This document shows positions 9,845-19,472 of a stretch of 64,000 bases of DNA, piece after piece. The stretch comes from Streptomyces sp. NRRL S-31. Lineage in GTDB: Bacteria > Actinomycetota > Actinomycetes > Streptomycetales > Streptomycetaceae. Under the pieces are notes generated by a model that worked only from the letters and a program-made list of their open reading frames with translations, did no database searches and had not been told where the DNA came from. Made by a program: the position numbers and the translations under genes. The number at the start of each line of letters is the position of its first letter. Position 1 is the first letter of the stretch. The stretch lies in NCBI RefSeq assembly GCF_000718775.1, contig NZ_JOCB01000058.1:1-64000 (forward strand), written 5' to 3'.

Positions 9845-10263
9845 TGGCTATCCGTCACCCCGCTATCGCCTCGAAGGCCGCCAAGGCCGCCAAGGCCGCG
9901 CGCGTCGCCAAGGCGCGTCGCCACGCCACCGAGGGCAAGAACACCGTCGCGACCCCGCTGAGCAAGTCGTACACGGACCCCCGTGACGTCCTGCTGAAGC
10001 CGGTCGTCTCGGAGAAGAGCTACGCGCTCATCGACGAGAACAAGTACACGTTCATCGTCGACCCGAACGCCAACAAGACCCAGATCAAGCAGGCCGTCCA
10101 GGCGGTCTTCGACGTCAAGGTCACCGGGGTCAACACGATCAACCGCCAGGGCAAGCGCAAGCGCACGAAGACCGGCTTCGGTCAGCGTGCCGGCAGCAAG
10201 CGCGCGATCGTGACCCTCGCCGAGGGCGACCGTATCGACATCTTCGGCGGTCCGACCGCGTAA
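9844..10263 (+). CDS. rplW: 50S ribosomal protein L23 with Ala/Lys-rich N-terminal extension
   Basis: L23 sits at the tunnel exit and docks trigger factor and SRP. The core starts near residue 46 ([20 protein letters not shown]) and ends [12 protein letters not shown]. The first 40 or so residues, dominated by Ala, Lys and Arg ([17 protein letters not shown]), are extra relative to L23 of most bacteria. The start at 9844 is fixed by the overlap with the rplD stop. The 3' end lies within a hairpin-forming segment that continues into the rplW-rplB spacer. Confidence 0.95.
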   Translation: MAIRHPAIASKAAKAAKAARVAKARRHATEGKNTVATPLSKSYTDPRDVLLKPVVSEKSYALIDENKYTFIVDPNANKTQIKQAVQAVFDVKVTGVNTINRQGKRKRTKTGFGQRAGSKRAIVTLAEGDRIDIFGGPTA

Positions 10264-10274
10264 GCGGGTCGGAT

Positions 10275-10290
10275 CGTCCGATATCGGACG
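10275..10290 (+). repeat. 16-bp perfect palindrome between rplW and rplB
   Basis: CGTCCGATATCGGACG is fully self-complementary. It is preceded by a second hairpin spanning the rplW stop codon (CCGACCGC...GCGGGTCGG). The palindrome abuts the AGGA ribosome site of rplB, so folding of the mRNA could modulate rplB initiation. Confidence 0.6.
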
Positions 10291-10301
10291 AGGACTGAGA
10301 A

Positions 10302-11138
10302 ATGGGAATCCGCAAGTACAAGCCGACTACGCCGGGCCGTCGTGGCGCCAGCGTCGCCGACTTCGTCGAGGTCACGCGGTCCACGCCGGAGAAGTCGCTG
10401 GTCCGTCCCCTGCACAGCAAGGGCGGCCGTAACAACGCCGGTCGTGTGACCGTTCGCCACCAGGGTGGCGGACACAAGCGCGCCTACCGTGTGATCGACT
10501 TCCGTCGTCACGACAAGGACGGCGTGCCGGCGAAGGTCGCGCACATCGAGTACGACCCCAACCGCACCGCGCGCATCGCGCTGCTGCACTACGCCGACGG
10601 CGAGAAGCGCTACATCCTCGCCCCGCGCAACCTCCAGCAGGGCGACCGCGTCGAGAACGGTCCCGGGGCCGACATCAAGCCGGGCAACAACCTGGCCCTC
10701 CGCAACATCCCGGTCGGTACCACGGTCCACGCGATCGAGCTCCGTCCCGGTGGCGGTGCCAAGTTCGCCCGTTCCGCGGGTGCCTCGGTGCAGCTGCTCG
10801 CCCGTGAGGGCGCCATGGCGACCCTCCGTATGCCGTCCGGCGAGATCCGCATGGTGGACGCGCGCTGCCGCGCCACCATCGGCGAGGTCGGCAACGCCGA
10901 GCAGAGCAACATCAACTGGGGCAAGGCCGGCCGCAAGCGGTGGCTGGGCGTCCGCCCGACCGTCCGTGGTGTCGTGATGAACCCGGTCGACCACCCGCAC
11001 GGTGGTGGTGAGGGCCGGACCTCCGGTGGTCGCCACCCTGTGTCCCCGTGGGGCAAGAAGGAAGGCCGTACTCGTTCGCCCAAGAAGGCGTCGAACAAGT
11101 ACATCGTCCGCCGCCGCAAGACGAACAAGAAGCGCTAA
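10302..11138 (+). CDS. rplB: 50S ribosomal protein L2
   Basis: Needed for subunit association and peptidyl-transferase activity. 278 residues, full length. The conserved [16 protein letters not shown] segment near the C-terminus includes the functionally important His of the L2 family. The start [15 protein letters not shown] has an AGGA site 8 nt upstream. It lies in the S10 operon between rplW and rpsS, 12 nt before rpsS. Confidence 0.98.
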   Translation: MGIRKYKPTTPGRRGASVADFVEVTRSTPEKSLVRPLHSKGGRNNAGRVTVRHQGGGHKRAYRVIDFRRHDKDGVPAKVAHIEYDPNRTARIALLHYADGEKRYILAPRNLQQGDRVENGPGADIKPGNNLALRNIPVGTTVHAIELRPGGGAKFARSAGASVQLLAREGAMATLRMPSGEIRMVDARCRATIGEVGNAEQSNINWGKAGRKRWLGVRPTVRGVVMNPVDHPHGGGEGRTSGGRHPVSPWGKKEGRTRSPKKASNKYIVRRRKTNKKR

Positions 11139-11150
11139 GGACGGGTTGAG

Positions 11151-11432
11151 ATGCCGCGTAGCCTGAAGAAGGGGCCCTTCGTCGACGACCACCTGATCAA
11201 GAAGGTGGATGTCCAGAACGAAGCCGGCACCAAGAACGTCATCAAGACCTGGTCCCGTCGCTCGATGATCGTCCCGGCCATGCTGGGCCACACGATCGCG
11301 GTGCACAACGGCAAGACCCACATCCCGGTGTTCGTCACCGAGTCGATGGTCGGCCACAAGCTCGGCGAGTTCTCGCCGACCCGCACCTTCCGCGGCCACG
11401 TCAAGGACGACCGGAAGTCGAAGCGCCGCTAG
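11151..11432 (+). CDS. rpsS: 30S ribosomal protein S19
   Basis: Head protein contacting S13 and A-site tRNA. 93 residues, [20 protein letters not shown], with the family segment [20 protein letters not shown] and the C-terminal [16 protein letters not shown]. An AAGGA site precedes the ATG. The following 44-nt gap to rplV holds only its ribosome site (GAGAGGG). Confidence 0.98.
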   Translation: MPRSLKKGPFVDDHLIKKVDVQNEAGTKNVIKTWSRRSMIVPAMLGHTIAVHNGKTHIPVFVTESMVGHKLGEFSPTRTFRGHVKDDRKSKRR

Positions 11433-11476
11433 TAGCGGATCGCATTCAGACACGTAAGTAACTGAGAGGGACAACC

Positions 11477-11824
11477 ATGGAAGCCAGGGCCCAGGCGCGG
11501 TACATCCGCGTCACGCCCATGAAGGCCCGCCGCGTGGTGGACCTTATCCGTGGCATGGACGCCACGGAGGCTCAGGCTGTTCTGCGATTCGCTCCGCAGG
11601 CAGCCTCCGTGCCGGTCGGCAAGGTGCTCGACAGCGCCATCGCCAACGCCGCGCACAACTACGACCACACCGACGCCGACAGCCTCTTCATCTCCGAGGC
11701 CTACGTCGACGAGGGCCCGACCCTGAAGCGGTTCCGTCCGCGCGCCCAGGGCCGTGCCTACCGGATCCGCAAGCGGACCAGCCACATCACCGTGGTCGTC
11801 AGCAGCAAGGAAGGAACCCGGTAA
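11477..11824 (+). CDS. rplV: 50S ribosomal protein L22
   Basis: Tunnel-wall protein, 115 residues. The extended beta-hairpin that lines the exit tunnel falls around residues 78-100 ([20 protein letters not shown]), and the macrolide-relevant region appears intact with no insertion or deletion. The TAA stop overlaps the rpsC ATG (TAATG), so rpsC is translationally coupled. Confidence 0.98.
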   Translation: MEARAQARYIRVTPMKARRVVDLIRGMDATEAQAVLRFAPQAASVPVGKVLDSAIANAAHNYDHTDADSLFISEAYVDEGPTLKRFRPRAQGRAYRIRKRTSHITVVVSSKEGTR

Positions 11825-12645
11825 TGGGCCAGAAGGTTAACCCGCATGGGTTCCGGCTCGGTGTCACCACGGACTTCAAGTCCCGGTGGTACGCCGACAA
11901 GCTGTACAAGGACTACGTCAAGGAAGACGTCGCCATCCGTCGGATGATGACGTCCGGCATGGAGCGCGCCGGCATCTCGAAGGTGGAGATCGAGCGCACC
12001 CGTGACCGCGTGCGTGTGGACATCCACACCGCTCGTCCCGGCATCGTGATCGGCCGCCGTGGCGCCGAGGCCGACCGCATCCGCGGTGACCTCGAGAAGC
12101 TCACGGGCAAGCAGGTCCAGCTGAACATCCTCGAGGTCAAGAACCCCGAGACCGACGCTCAGCTGGTGGCCCAGGCCGTCGCCGAGCAGCTCTCCTCCCG
12201 CGTCTCCTTCCGCCGTGCCATGCGCAAGAGCATGCAGTCGGCGATGAAGGCCGGCGCCAAGGGCATCAAGATCCAGTGCGGTGGCCGCCTCGGTGGCGCC
12301 GAGATGTCCCGCTCGGAGTTCTACCGCGAGGGCCGCGTGCCCCTGCACACGCTCCGCGCGAACGTGGACTACGGCTTCTTCGAGGCCAAGACGACCTTCG
12401 GCCGCATCGGTGTGAAGGTCTGGATCTACAAGGGCGACGTCAAGAACATCGCCGAGGTCCGCGCCGAGAACGCTGCCGCCCGTGCGGGTAACCGCCCGGC
12501 GCGCGGTGGTGCCGACCGCCCGGCCCGTGGTGGCCGCGGTGGCGAGCGGCGCGGTCGCAAGCCGCAGCAGGCTGCCGGTGCCGAGGCCCCCAAGGCCGAG
12601 GCCCCCGCCGCCGCTCCGGCTGAGAGCACCGGAACGGAGGCCTGA
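11824..12645 (+). CDS. rpsC: 30S ribosomal protein S3 with basic/Ala-rich tail
   Basis: Forms part of the mRNA entry pore and helicase. 273 residues. The N-terminal and KH domain ([20 protein letters not shown], about 78-97) and the C-terminal S3 domain ([13 protein letters not shown]) are complete by about residue 220. The remaining 50 residues are a low-complexity Arg/Gly then Pro/Ala tail ([20 protein letters not shown]...), a length variation common in actinobacteria. rplP follows after 5 nt. Confidence 0.97.
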   Translation: MGQKVNPHGFRLGVTTDFKSRWYADKLYKDYVKEDVAIRRMMTSGMERAGISKVEIERTRDRVRVDIHTARPGIVIGRRGAEADRIRGDLEKLTGKQVQLNILEVKNPETDAQLVAQAVAEQLSSRVSFRRAMRKSMQSAMKAGAKGIKIQCGGRLGGAEMSRSEFYREGRVPLHTLRANVDYGFFEAKTTFGRIGVKVWIYKGDVKNIAEVRAENAAARAGNRPARGGADRPARGGRGGERRGRKPQQAAGAEAPKAEAPAAAPAESTGTEA

Positions 12646-12650
12646 CCGTC

Positions 12651-13070
12651 ATGCTGATCCCCCGTAGGGTCAAGCACCGCAAGCAGCACCACCCGAAGCG
12701 CAGCGGTATGTCCAAGGGTGGGACGCAGGTTGCGTTCGGCGAGTACGGCATCCAGGCGCTGACCCCGGCCTACGTCACGAACCGCCAGATCGAGGCGGCT
12801 CGTATCGCGATGACCCGTCACATCAAGCGTGGCGGCAAGGTCTGGATCAACATCTACCCGGACCGTCCCCTCACCAAGAAGCCCGCCGAGACCCGCATGG
12901 GTTCCGGTAAGGGTTCGCCGGAGTGGTGGATCGCCAACGTCAAGCCCGGACGTGTGATGTTCGAGCTGTCGTACCCCAACGAGAAGATCGCCCGTGAGGC
13001 GCTGACCCGTGCGGCCCACAAGCTGCCGATGAAGTGCCGGATCGTCAAGCGCGAGGCAGGTGAAGCGTGA
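12651..13070 (+). CDS. rplP: 50S ribosomal protein L16
   Basis: Binds near the A-site tRNA elbow and is required late in 50S assembly. 139 residues, [20 protein letters not shown]. The conserved [20 protein letters not shown] segment (about 73-92) is intact. Its TGA overlaps the rpmC ATG by one base (TGATG). Confidence 0.98.
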   Translation: MLIPRRVKHRKQHHPKRSGMSKGGTQVAFGEYGIQALTPAYVTNRQIEAARIAMTRHIKRGGKVWINIYPDRPLTKKPAETRMGSGKGSPEWWIANVKPGRVMFELSYPNEKIAREALTRAAHKLPMKCRIVKREAGEA

Positions 13071-13294
13071 TGTCGGCCGGTACCAAGGCGTCCGAGCTGC
13101 GCGAGCTGGGCAACGAGGAGCTTCTGAACAAGCTCCGCGAGGCCAAGGAAGAGCTGTTCAACCTCCGCTTCCAGGCGGCGACGGGTCAGCTCGAGAACCA
13201 CGGCCGGCTGAAGGCCGTCCGTAAGGACATCGCGCGGATCTACACCCTGATGCGTGAGCGCGAGCTGGGCATCGAGACGGTGGAGAGCGCCTGA
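13070..13294 (+). CDS. rpmC: 50S ribosomal protein L29
   Basis: Small tunnel-exit protein, 74 residues, [20 protein letters not shown], with a typical two-helix hairpin ([20 protein letters not shown]). I use ATG 13070 rather than the adjacent GTG at 13067 because it gives the coupled TGATG junction with rplP and the usual family N-terminus. Its stop overlaps the rpsQ ATG in the same way. Confidence 0.97.
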   Translation: MSAGTKASELRELGNEELLNKLREAKEELFNLRFQAATGQLENHGRLKAVRKDIARIYTLMRERELGIETVESA

Positions 13295-13578
13295 TGAGCG
13301 AGAGCAACGTGACTGAGAACACCGAAGCCCGTGGCTTCCGTAAGACCCGTGAGGGTCTGGTCGTCAGCGACAAGATGGACAAGACCGTCGTCGTCGCTGT
13401 CGAGGACCGTGTGAAGCACGCGCTGTACGGCAAGGTCATCCGCCGTACGAACAAGCTCAAGGCCCACGACGAGCAGAACGCCGCGGGTGTCGGCGACCGC
13501 GTCCTCCTCATGGAGACCCGGCCGCTGTCCGCGACGAAGCGCTGGCGCGTCGTCGAGATCCTCGAGAAGGCCAAGTAA
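13294..13578 (+). CDS. rpsQ: 30S ribosomal protein S17
   Basis: Early-binding 30S protein, 94 residues. The S17 core starts at [20 protein letters not shown] and includes [20 protein letters not shown]. The first 13 or so residues are an acidic extension ([13 protein letters not shown]). It is the last gene of the S10 part of the cluster and is followed by a 101-bp spacer with two strong hairpins. Confidence 0.98.
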   Translation: MSESNVTENTEARGFRKTREGLVVSDKMDKTVVVAVEDRVKHALYGKVIRRTNKLKAHDEQNAAGVGDRVLLMETRPLSATKRWRVVEILEKAK

Positions 13579-13581
13579 TTT

Positions 13582-13650
13582 CCTGCGGGACCAACCCCGC
13601 AGGTCAGTTCCGCCAGGCTCGGCAGGGGTCCTCGCTCTGAGGCCCCTGCC
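13582..13650 (+). terminator. Tandem hairpins at the S10-spc junction
   Basis: Hairpin 1 is CCTGCGGG (13582-13589) with CCCGCAGG (13596-13603). Hairpin 2 has a 12-bp stem with one bulged T: GGCAGGGG and CCTC on the left (13621-13633), loop GCTCT, GAGG and CCCCTGCC on the right (13639-13650). No T-tract follows, so partial termination or RNA processing is more likely than a full stop. Confidence 0.55.
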
Positions 13651-13679
13651 GGGAACCGGCAGACGATCAGGAGATAGAC

Positions 13680-14048
13680 GTGATCCAGCAGGAGTCGCGA
13701 CTGCGTGTCGCCGACAACACTGGTGCGAAGGAGATCCTTTGCATCCGTGTGCTCGGTGGCTCCGGTCGCCGCTACGCGGGCATCGGTGACGTCATCGTCG
13801 CCACCGTCAAGGACGCGATCCCCGGTGGCAACGTGAAGAAGGGTGACGTCGTCAAGGCGGTCATCGTTCGCACCGTCAAGGAGCGCCGCCGTCCGGACGG
13901 CTCGTACATCCGCTTCGACGAGAACGCCGCCGTCATTCTGAAGAACGACGGCGACCCTCGCGGCACCCGCATCTTCGGCCCGGTCGGCCGTGAGCTGCGC
14001 GAGAAGAAGTTCATGAAGATCATCTCGCTCGCGCCGGAGGTGCTGTAA
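13680..14048 (+). CDS. rplN: 50S ribosomal protein L14
   Basis: Intersubunit-bridge protein, 122 residues, starting at GTG ([20 protein letters not shown]) with CAGGAG 10 nt upstream. The signature [20 protein letters not shown] is intact. It is the first gene of the spc segment. Two hairpins upstream and its own strong ribosome site suggest it can be expressed somewhat independently of the S10 genes. Confidence 0.98.
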   Translation: MIQQESRLRVADNTGAKEILCIRVLGGSGRRYAGIGDVIVATVKDAIPGGNVKKGDVVKAVIVRTVKERRRPDGSYIRFDENAAVILKNDGDPRGTRIFGPVGRELREKKFMKIISLAPEVL

Positions 14049-14050
14049 GC

Positions 14051-14374
14051 ATGAAGATCAAGAAGGGCGACCTGGTCCAGGTCATCACCGGTAAGGACAA
14101 GGGCAAGCAGGGCAAGGTCATTGCCGCTTACCCGCGCGAGGAGCGTGTCCTGGTCGAGGGTGTCAACCGGGTCAAGAAGCACACCAAGGCCGGCCCGACC
14201 GCCAGCGGTTCCCAGGCCGGCGGCATCGTCACGACCGAGGCGCCGGTCCACGTCTCCAACGTCCAGCTGGTCGTTGAGAAGGACGGTCAGAAGGTCGTCA
14301 CGCGTGTCGGTTACCGCTTCGACGACGAAGGCAACAAGATCCGCGTTGCCAAGCGGACGGGTGAGGACATCTGA
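14051..14374 (+). CDS. rplX: 50S ribosomal protein L24
   Basis: 50S assembly initiator with an N-terminal KOW motif ([20 protein letters not shown], about 4-23). 107 residues, full length. It lies 2 nt after rplN, and its TGA overlaps the rplE ATG (TGATG), so the run is tightly coupled. Confidence 0.98.
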   Translation: MKIKKGDLVQVITGKDKGKQGKVIAAYPREERVLVEGVNRVKKHTKAGPTASGSQAGGIVTTEAPVHVSNVQLVVEKDGQKVVTRVGYRFDDEGNKIRVAKRTGEDI

Positions 14375-14931
14375 TGGCTACCACCACCGCTCCGCGTCTG
14401 AAGCAGAAGTACCGCGAGGAGATCGCGGGCAAGCTGCGTGACGAGTTCAAGTACGAGAACGTCATGCAGGTTCCCGGCCTCGTCAAGATCGTGGTCAACA
14501 TGGGTGTCGGCGACGCCGCCCGTGACTCGAAGCTGATCGAGGGCGCGATCCGCGACCTGACCACCATCACCGGTCAGAAGCCGGCCGTCACCAAGGCCCG
14601 CAAGTCCATCGCGCAGTTCAAGCTGCGTGAGGGTCAGCCGATCGGTGCCCACGTCACGCTCCGTGGCGACCGCATGTGGGAGTTCCTGGACCGCACCCTG
14701 TCGCTCGCGCTCCCGCGCATCCGCGACTTCCGCGGCCTGTCCCCCAAGCAGTTCGACGGCCGTGGCAACTACACCTTCGGTCTCACGGAGCAGGTCATGT
14801 TCCACGAGATCGACCAGGACAAGATCGACCGCGTCCGGGGTATGGACATCACCGTGGTCACCACGGCGACCAACGACGCTGAGGGCCGCGCGCTCCTTCG
14901 TCACCTCGGCTTCCCGTTCAAGGAGGCGTGA
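14374..14931 (+). CDS. rplE: 50S ribosomal protein L5
   Basis: 5S rRNA-binding protein of the central protuberance. 185 residues, [20 protein letters not shown], with conserved [20 protein letters not shown] and the P-site loop region [20 protein letters not shown]. Normal length for the family. rpsN starts 5 nt after its stop. Confidence 0.98.
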   Translation: MATTTAPRLKQKYREEIAGKLRDEFKYENVMQVPGLVKIVVNMGVGDAARDSKLIEGAIRDLTTITGQKPAVTKARKSIAQFKLREGQPIGAHVTLRGDRMWEFLDRTLSLALPRIRDFRGLSPKQFDGRGNYTFGLTEQVMFHEIDQDKIDRVRGMDITVVTTATNDAEGRALLRHLGFPFKEA

Positions 14932-14936
14932 GCGAG

Positions 14937-15122
14937 ATGGCGAAGAAGGCTCTGATCGCTAAGGCTGCTCGCAAGCCCAAGTTCGGGGTGCGTGGCTACA
15001 CGCGCTGCCAGCGCTGCGGCCGTCCGCACTCCGTGTACCGCAAGTTCGGCCTGTGCCGCGTGTGCCTTCGTGAGATGGCTCACCGTGGCGAGCTGCCGGG
15101 CGTGACCAAGAGCTCCTGGTAA
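14937..15122 (+). CDS. rpsN: 30S ribosomal protein S14, zinc-binding type
   Basis: 61-residue short S14 with a zinc ribbon formed by Cys24, Cys27, Cys40 and Cys43 (CQRC and CRVC). Streptomyces typically also encode a longer zinc-free S14 under zinc-limitation control; the copy here is the zinc form in the spc operon. The start is ATG 14937 ([13 protein letters not shown]), although a GTG lies three codons upstream. A 209-bp spacer follows. Confidence 0.97.
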   Translation: MAKKALIAKAARKPKFGVRGYTRCQRCGRPHSVYRKFGLCRVCLREMAHRGELPGVTKSSW

Positions 15123-15331
15123 TCCCGCACTTCAGGGATTCCGGAAGCTCTCGGTAAGCATCTGGTCGGCAGAGGCCCTCCCTCGCATGCCTTAGGCTTG
15201 TGGGGTTGGGCGTCTGCCGCCCGTACGACTTACTACGCCGTAGGTCCACCGCGCCGCACCCGTCCCGTCTCGGATCGGGGAGAGGGATGGCGCACCAGGA
15301 AACCCCGGCGAGAGAGGCCGAAGGCCAATTC
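15123..15331 (+). other. rpsN-rpsH spacer
   Basis: Unusually long for this operon. It holds a small AATCCC/GGGATT hairpin right after rpsN (15121-15140) and a possible weak promoter (TTGGGC at 15206, TACTAC at 15231, 19-bp spacing). The rpsH frame remains open back to about 15200, but that part has no resemblance to S8. Confidence 0.4.
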
Positions 15332-15730
15332 ATGACCATGACTGATCCGATCGCAGACATGCTTACGCGTCTGCGGAACGCGAACTCGGCATACCACGAC
15401 TCCGTGACGATGCCGGCATCGAAGATCAAGTCGCACATCGCGGAGATCCTCCAGCAGGAGGGCTTCATCACGGGCTGGAAGGTCGAGGACGCCGAGGTCG
15501 GCAAGAACCTCGTCCTCGAGCTGAAGTTCGGCCCGAACCGTGAGCGCTCCATCGCGGGCATCAAGCGGATCTCCAAGCCCGGTCTCCGGGTGTACGCGAA
15601 GTCCACCAACCTGCCGAAGGTGCTGGGCGGCCTCGGCGTGGCGATCATCTCCACGTCGCACGGGCTCCTCACCGACAAGCAGGCCGGCAAGAAGGGCGTG
15701 GGTGGGGAAGTCCTCGCCTACGTCTGGTAG
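15332..15730 (+). CDS. rpsH: 30S ribosomal protein S8
   Basis: Central-domain 16S rRNA binder, 132 residues. In E. coli it is the spc operon repressor, binding near rplE; no equivalent site was recognised here. The start is ATG 15332 ([20 protein letters not shown]); the Met two codons on (15338) is equally plausible. The C-terminal signature [20 protein letters not shown] is intact. The ribosome site is weak. Confidence 0.97.
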   Translation: MTMTDPIADMLTRLRNANSAYHDSVTMPASKIKSHIAEILQQEGFITGWKVEDAEVGKNLVLELKFGPNRERSIAGIKRISKPGLRVYAKSTNLPKVLGGLGVAIISTSHGLLTDKQAGKKGVGGEVLAYVW

Positions 15731-15754
15731 CAGAAGGGAACGGAGGAAACAGCT

Positions 15755-16294
15755 ATGTCGCGTATCGGCAAGCTCCCCATCGCGGTTCCCGCCGGCGTGG
15801 ACGTCACCATCGACGGCCGTACGGTCTCGGTCAAGGGCCCCAAGGGCTCGTTGACCCACACCGTCGTGGCGCCGATCGAGATCGCCAAGGGTGAGGACGG
15901 CGTGCTGAGCGTCACCCGCCCCAACGACGAGCGTCAGAGCAAGGCCCTGCACGGCCTCTCCCGCACGCTGGTGGCGAACATGATCACCGGCGTGACCCAG
16001 GGTTACGTGAAGAAGCTCGAGATCAGCGGTGTCGGTTACCGAGTGACCGCCAAGGGCTCGAACCTGGAGTTCGCTCTCGGTTACAGCCACCCGATCCTCG
16101 TCGAGGCCCCCGAGGGCATCACCTTCAAGGTGGAGTCCCCGACCCGTTTCTCGGTCGAGGGCATCGACAAGCAGAAGGTCGGCGAGGTTGCGGCCAACAT
16201 CCGCAAGCTGCGCAAGCCCGACCCGTACAAGGCCAAGGGTGTCAAGTACGAGGGCGAAGTCATCCGCCGCAAGGTCGGAAAGGCGGGTAAGTAA
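15755..16294 (+). CDS. rplF: 50S ribosomal protein L6
   Basis: 179 residues, [20 protein letters not shown], with the family's two tandem alpha/beta domains and the C-terminal signature [20 protein letters not shown]. It lies at the base of the L7/L12 stalk near the sarcin-ricin loop. The ribosome site GGAGGA is strong. rplR follows after 3 nt. Confidence 0.98.
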   Translation: MSRIGKLPIAVPAGVDVTIDGRTVSVKGPKGSLTHTVVAPIEIAKGEDGVLSVTRPNDERQSKALHGLSRTLVANMITGVTQGYVKKLEISGVGYRVTAKGSNLEFALGYSHPILVEAPEGITFKVESPTRFSVEGIDKQKVGEVAANIRKLRKPDPYKAKGVKYEGEVIRRKVGKAGK

Positions 16295-16297
16295 GCC

Positions 16298-16681
16298 ATG
16301 GCATACGGGCAGAAGATCCTCAAGGGCGACGCCTACAAGCGCGCCGCGATCAAGCGCCGTCACATCCGGATCCGCAAGAACCTTTCCGGTACGGCGGAGC
16401 GCCCCCGTCTGGTCGTGACCCGCTCCAACCGCCACATCGTGGCGCAGGTGATCGACGACCTGAAGGGCCACACCCTGGCGTCGGCGTCCACTCTGGACAG
16501 CTCGATCCGCGGTGGCGAGGGCGACAAGTCCGCGCAGGCCAAGCAGGTCGGCGCCCTGGTCGCCGAGCGCGCCAAGGCCGCCGGTGTCGAGGCCGTCGTG
16601 TTCGACCGTGGTGGTAACCAGTACGCCGGGCGCATCGCCGCCCTGGCGGACGCCGCCCGCGAGGCCGGGCTCAAGTTCTGA
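16298..16681 (+). CDS. rplR: 50S ribosomal protein L18
   Basis: 5S rRNA-binding protein with L5. 127 residues, starting [20 protein letters not shown], with an N-terminal basic arm and the core [20 protein letters not shown]. The C-terminal [16 protein letters not shown] is typical. A 41-nt gap with an AGAGAGG ribosome site separates it from rpsE. Confidence 0.98.
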   Translation: MAYGQKILKGDAYKRAAIKRRHIRIRKNLSGTAERPRLVVTRSNRHIVAQVIDDLKGHTLASASTLDSSIRGGEGDKSAQAKQVGALVAERAKAAGVEAVVFDRGGNQYAGRIAALADAAREAGLKF

Positions 16682-16722
16682 GCCGGTTCCGTAGCTAGCG
16701 GAAACAGAGAGAGGTAATTCCA

Positions 16723-17328
16723 ATGGCTGGACCCCAGCGCCGCGGTGGCGGTGCCGGTGGCGGCGAGCGGCGGGACCGGAAGGGCCGTGACGGCGGCGCT
16801 GCTGCCGCCGAGAAGACCGCGTACGTTGAGCGCGTTGTCGCGATCAACCGCGTCGCCAAGGTTGTGAAGGGTGGTCGTCGCTTCAGCTTCACCGCGCTGG
16901 TCGTGGTGGGCGACGGTGACGGCACCGTGGGTGTCGGTTACGGCAAGGCCAAGGAGGTGCCGGCCGCCATCGCCAAGGGCGTTGAGGAGGCCAAGAAGCA
17001 CTTCTTCAAGGTCCCCCGTATCCAGGGCACCATCCCGCACCCCATCCAGGGTGAGAAGGCTGCCGGCGTCGTGCTGCTCAAGCCCGCGTCCCCGGGTACC
17101 GGTGTTATCGCCGGTGGTCCGGTGCGCGCCGTGCTCGAGTGCGCCGGCATCCACGACGTGCTGTCGAAGTCGCTCGGCTCCGACAACGCGATCAACATCG
17201 TGCACGCGACCGTGGAGGCCCTGAAGGGTCTCCAGCGTCCCGAGGAGATCGCGGCCCGCCGTGGTCTGCCGCTCGAGGACGTCGCCCCCGCGGCTCTGCT
17301 GCGTGCTCGTGCCGGGGCGGGTGCGTGA
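16723..17328 (+). CDS. rpsE: 30S ribosomal protein S5
   Basis: mRNA entry-pore and fidelity protein, 201 residues. The N-terminal 30 residues are a Gly/Arg-rich extension ([20 protein letters not shown]). The dsRBD-like domain is [20 protein letters not shown], and the C-terminal domain contains [20 protein letters not shown]. No spectinomycin-type deletion is evident in the loop VKGGRR. Its TGA overlaps the rpmD ATG. Confidence 0.98.
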   Translation: MAGPQRRGGGAGGGERRDRKGRDGGAAAAEKTAYVERVVAINRVAKVVKGGRRFSFTALVVVGDGDGTVGVGYGKAKEVPAAIAKGVEEAKKHFFKVPRIQGTIPHPIQGEKAAGVVLLKPASPGTGVIAGGPVRAVLECAGIHDVLSKSLGSDNAINIVHATVEALKGLQRPEEIAARRGLPLEDVAPAALLRARAGAGA

Positions 17329-17510
17329 TGGCTCAGCTGAAGATCACGCAGGTCAAGTCCTACATCGGCAGCAAGCAGAACCACCGTGACACCCTGCGTT
17401 CCCTTGGTCTCAAGGGCATCAACACGCAGGTCGTCAAGGAGGACCGCCCCGAGTTCCGCGGAATGGTGCACACCGTCCGCCACCTCGTGACGGTCGAGGA
17501 GGTCGACTGA
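17328..17510 (+). CDS. rpmD: 50S ribosomal protein L30
   Basis: 60 residues, [20 protein letters not shown] ... [11 protein letters not shown], the normal compact L30. The start at 17328 is set by the one-base TGATG overlap with rpsE; the longer open frame upstream is the rpsE region read in another frame. rplO begins 2 nt after its stop. Confidence 0.97.
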   Translation: MAQLKITQVKSYIGSKQNHRDTLRSLGLKGINTQVVKEDRPEFRGMVHTVRHLVTVEEVD

Positions 17511-17512
17511 TC

Positions 17513-17968
17513 ATGGCGGAGCAGAACCCGCTCAAGATCCACAACCTCCGTCCCGCCCCCGGCGCCAAGACCGCCAAGACCCGTGTCGGTCGTGGTGAGG
17601 CGTCGAAGGGTAAGACGGCCGGTCGTGGTACCAAGGGCACGAAGGCCCGTTACCAGGTTCCGGAGCGCTTCGAGGGTGGCCAGATGCCGCTCCACATGCG
17701 CCTCCCGAAGCTGAAGGGCTTCAAGAACCCGTTCAAGACCGAGTACCAGGTCGTGAACCTCGACAAGCTGGCCGCGCTCTACCCCGAGGGTGGCGAGGTC
17801 ACGGTCGAGGGTCTGGTGGCCAAGGGTGCCGTTCGCAAGAACAGCCTCGTCAAGGTCCTCGGCCAGGGCGAGGTCTCCGTGGCGCTCCAGGTGACGGTCG
17901 ACGCCGTCTCCGGGTCCGCCAAGGAGAAGATCACCGCCGCCGGCGGTACGGTCACCGAGCTCGTCTGA
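17513..17968 (+). CDS. rplO: 50S ribosomal protein L15
   Basis: Late-assembly 50S protein, 151 residues. The extended N-terminal arm is [20 protein letters not shown]...[10 protein letters not shown], and the globular domain follows from about residue 60. It is followed by a perfect 15-bp hairpin before secY, which divides the ribosomal genes from the secretion and metabolic genes. Confidence 0.98.
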   Translation: MAEQNPLKIHNLRPAPGAKTAKTRVGRGEASKGKTAGRGTKGTKARYQVPERFEGGQMPLHMRLPKLKGFKNPFKTEYQVVNLDKLAALYPEGGEVTVEGLVAKGAVRKNSLVKVLGQGEVSVALQVTVDAVSGSAKEKITAAGGTVTELV

Positions 17969-18006
17969 GTCTTTCGGACGAAGCGTCGATGACGTAGACG
18001 AACCCG

Positions 18007-18039
18007 ACCGGGGATACCTCACAATGAGGTATCCCCGGT
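18007..18039 (+). terminator. Perfect hairpin between rplO and secY
   Basis: Fifteen base pairs without mismatch (18007-18021 with 18025-18039) close a CAA triloop, 38 nt after the rplO stop. Only a short T-containing run follows (TGGTCGTTCC). It may terminate or attenuate transcription into secY. Confidence 0.65.
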
Positions 18040-18158
18040 TGGTCGTTCCTAGGGGGGCAGTGTCGCCGGTAAGGTGGCTTGCACTGTTCTTTTCCGTATT
18101 CGTCGAACCTCAAGACCGTCACCCTTGACGCAGTTGCGCGGGGGTCGCAGGAGGCACC

Positions 18159-19472
18159 GTGCTCACCGCGTTCGCCCGGGCGTTCAGGACGCCCGACCTG
18201 CGCAAGAAGCTGCTCTTCACGCTGGGCATCATCGTGGTCTACCGGGTCGGTACCCACATCCCGATCCCCGGCGTCAACTACAAGGCCGTCCAGCAGTGTG
18301 TGACCGAGGCACAGGGCAACCAGGGCCTCTTCGGCCTCGTGAACATGTTCAGTGGTGGTGCGCTGCTCCAGATCACGGTCTTCGCGCTCGGCATCATGCC
18401 GTACATCACGGCCAGCATCATCCTTCAGCTGCTGACCGTGGTGATCCCGCGCCTGGAGGCCCTGAAGAAGGAGGGCCAGGCCGGCACGGCGAAGATCACG
18501 CAGTACACCCGGTACCTCACGGTGGCGCTGGCCATCCTCCAGGGCACCGGTCTGGTCGCCACCGCGCGCAGCGGCGCGCTCTTCAACGGCTGCTCGGTCG
18601 CCACGAGCATCGTCCCGGACCAGGCGATCTTCACGACCATCACGATGGTCATCTGCATGACGGCGGGTACGGCCGTCGTGATGTGGCTCGGTGAGCTGGT
18701 CACCGACCGCGGCATCGGCAACGGCATGTCGATCCTGATGTTCATCTCGATCGCCGCGACCTTCCCGTCCGCGCTGTGGGCGATCAAGAAGCAGGGCACG
18801 CTGGCCGGCGGCTGGATCGAGTTCGGCACCGTGATCGCCGTGGGCCTGGTCATGGTCGCGCTCGTCGTCTTCGTGGAGCAGGCCCAGCGCCGCATCCCGG
18901 TGCAGTACGCGAAGCGCATGATCGGCCGCCGTTCCTACGGTGGTACGTCCACGTACATCCCGCTCAAGGTGAACCAGGCGGGTGTGATTCCCGTCATCTT
19001 CGCCTCCTCGCTGCTCTACATCCCGGCGCTCGTGGCGCAGTTCGCGGGGGGCAAGTCCGGCTGGAAGACCTGGGTCGAGCAGAACCTCACCAAGGGCGAC
19101 CACCCGATTTACATCGCTACGTACTTCTTGCTCATCGTTTTCTTCGCGTTCTTCTACGTGGCTATCTCCTTCAACCCCGAGGAAGTAGCCGACAACATGA
19201 AGAAGTATGGTGGCTTCATCCCGGGCATCCGGGCTGGCCGACCGACCGCTGAGTACCTGAGCTACGTGCTCAACCGGATCACCTGGCCGGGTTCGCTGTA
19301 TCTGGGTCTGATCGCTCTCGTACCGACAATGGCGTTGGTGGGCTTCAACGCGAGCCAGAACTTCCCGTTCGGCGGGACCAGCATCCTCATCATCGTGGGT
19401 GTCGGACTTGAGACGGTGAAGCAGATCGAGAGCCAGCTCCAGCAGCGCAATTACGAAGGGTTCCTCCGCTGA
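18159..19472 (+). CDS. secY: Preprotein translocase subunit SecY
   Basis: Core pore of the Sec translocon in the cytoplasmic membrane. 437 residues with ten predicted transmembrane helices. Family signatures include the plug and TM2 region ([12 protein letters not shown]... [18 protein letters not shown]) and the cytosolic loop [20 protein letters not shown]. The start is GTG 18159 with CAGGAGG upstream. Its stop overlaps the adk ATG (TGATG). Placement between rplO and adk is the standard spc arrangement. Confidence 0.98.
   Translation: MLTAFARAFRTPDLRKKLLFTLGIIVVYRVGTHIPIPGVNYKAVQQCVTEAQGNQGLFGLVNMFSGGALLQITVFALGIMPYITASIILQLLTVVIPRLEALKKEGQAGTAKITQYTRYLTVALAILQGTGLVATARSGALFNGCSVATSIVPDQAIFTTITMVICMTAGTAVVMWLGELVTDRGIGNGMSILMFISIAATFPSALWAIKKQGTLAGGWIEFGTVIAVGLVMVALVVFVEQAQRRIPVQYAKRMIGRRSYGGTSTYIPLKVNQAGVIPVIFASSLLYIPALVAQFAGGKSGWKTWVEQNLTKGDHPIYIATYFLLIVFFAFFYVAISFNPEEVADNMKKYGGFIPGIRAGRPTAEYLSYVLNRITWPGSLYLGLIALVPTMALVGFNASQNFPFGGTSILIIVGVGLETVKQIESQLQQRNYEGFLR

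Noticed and set aside
15200-15331. An N-terminal extension of S8 from 15200
   Set aside because: The frame is open, but the sequence lacks any S8 similarity and the family start [11 protein letters not shown] is at 15332.
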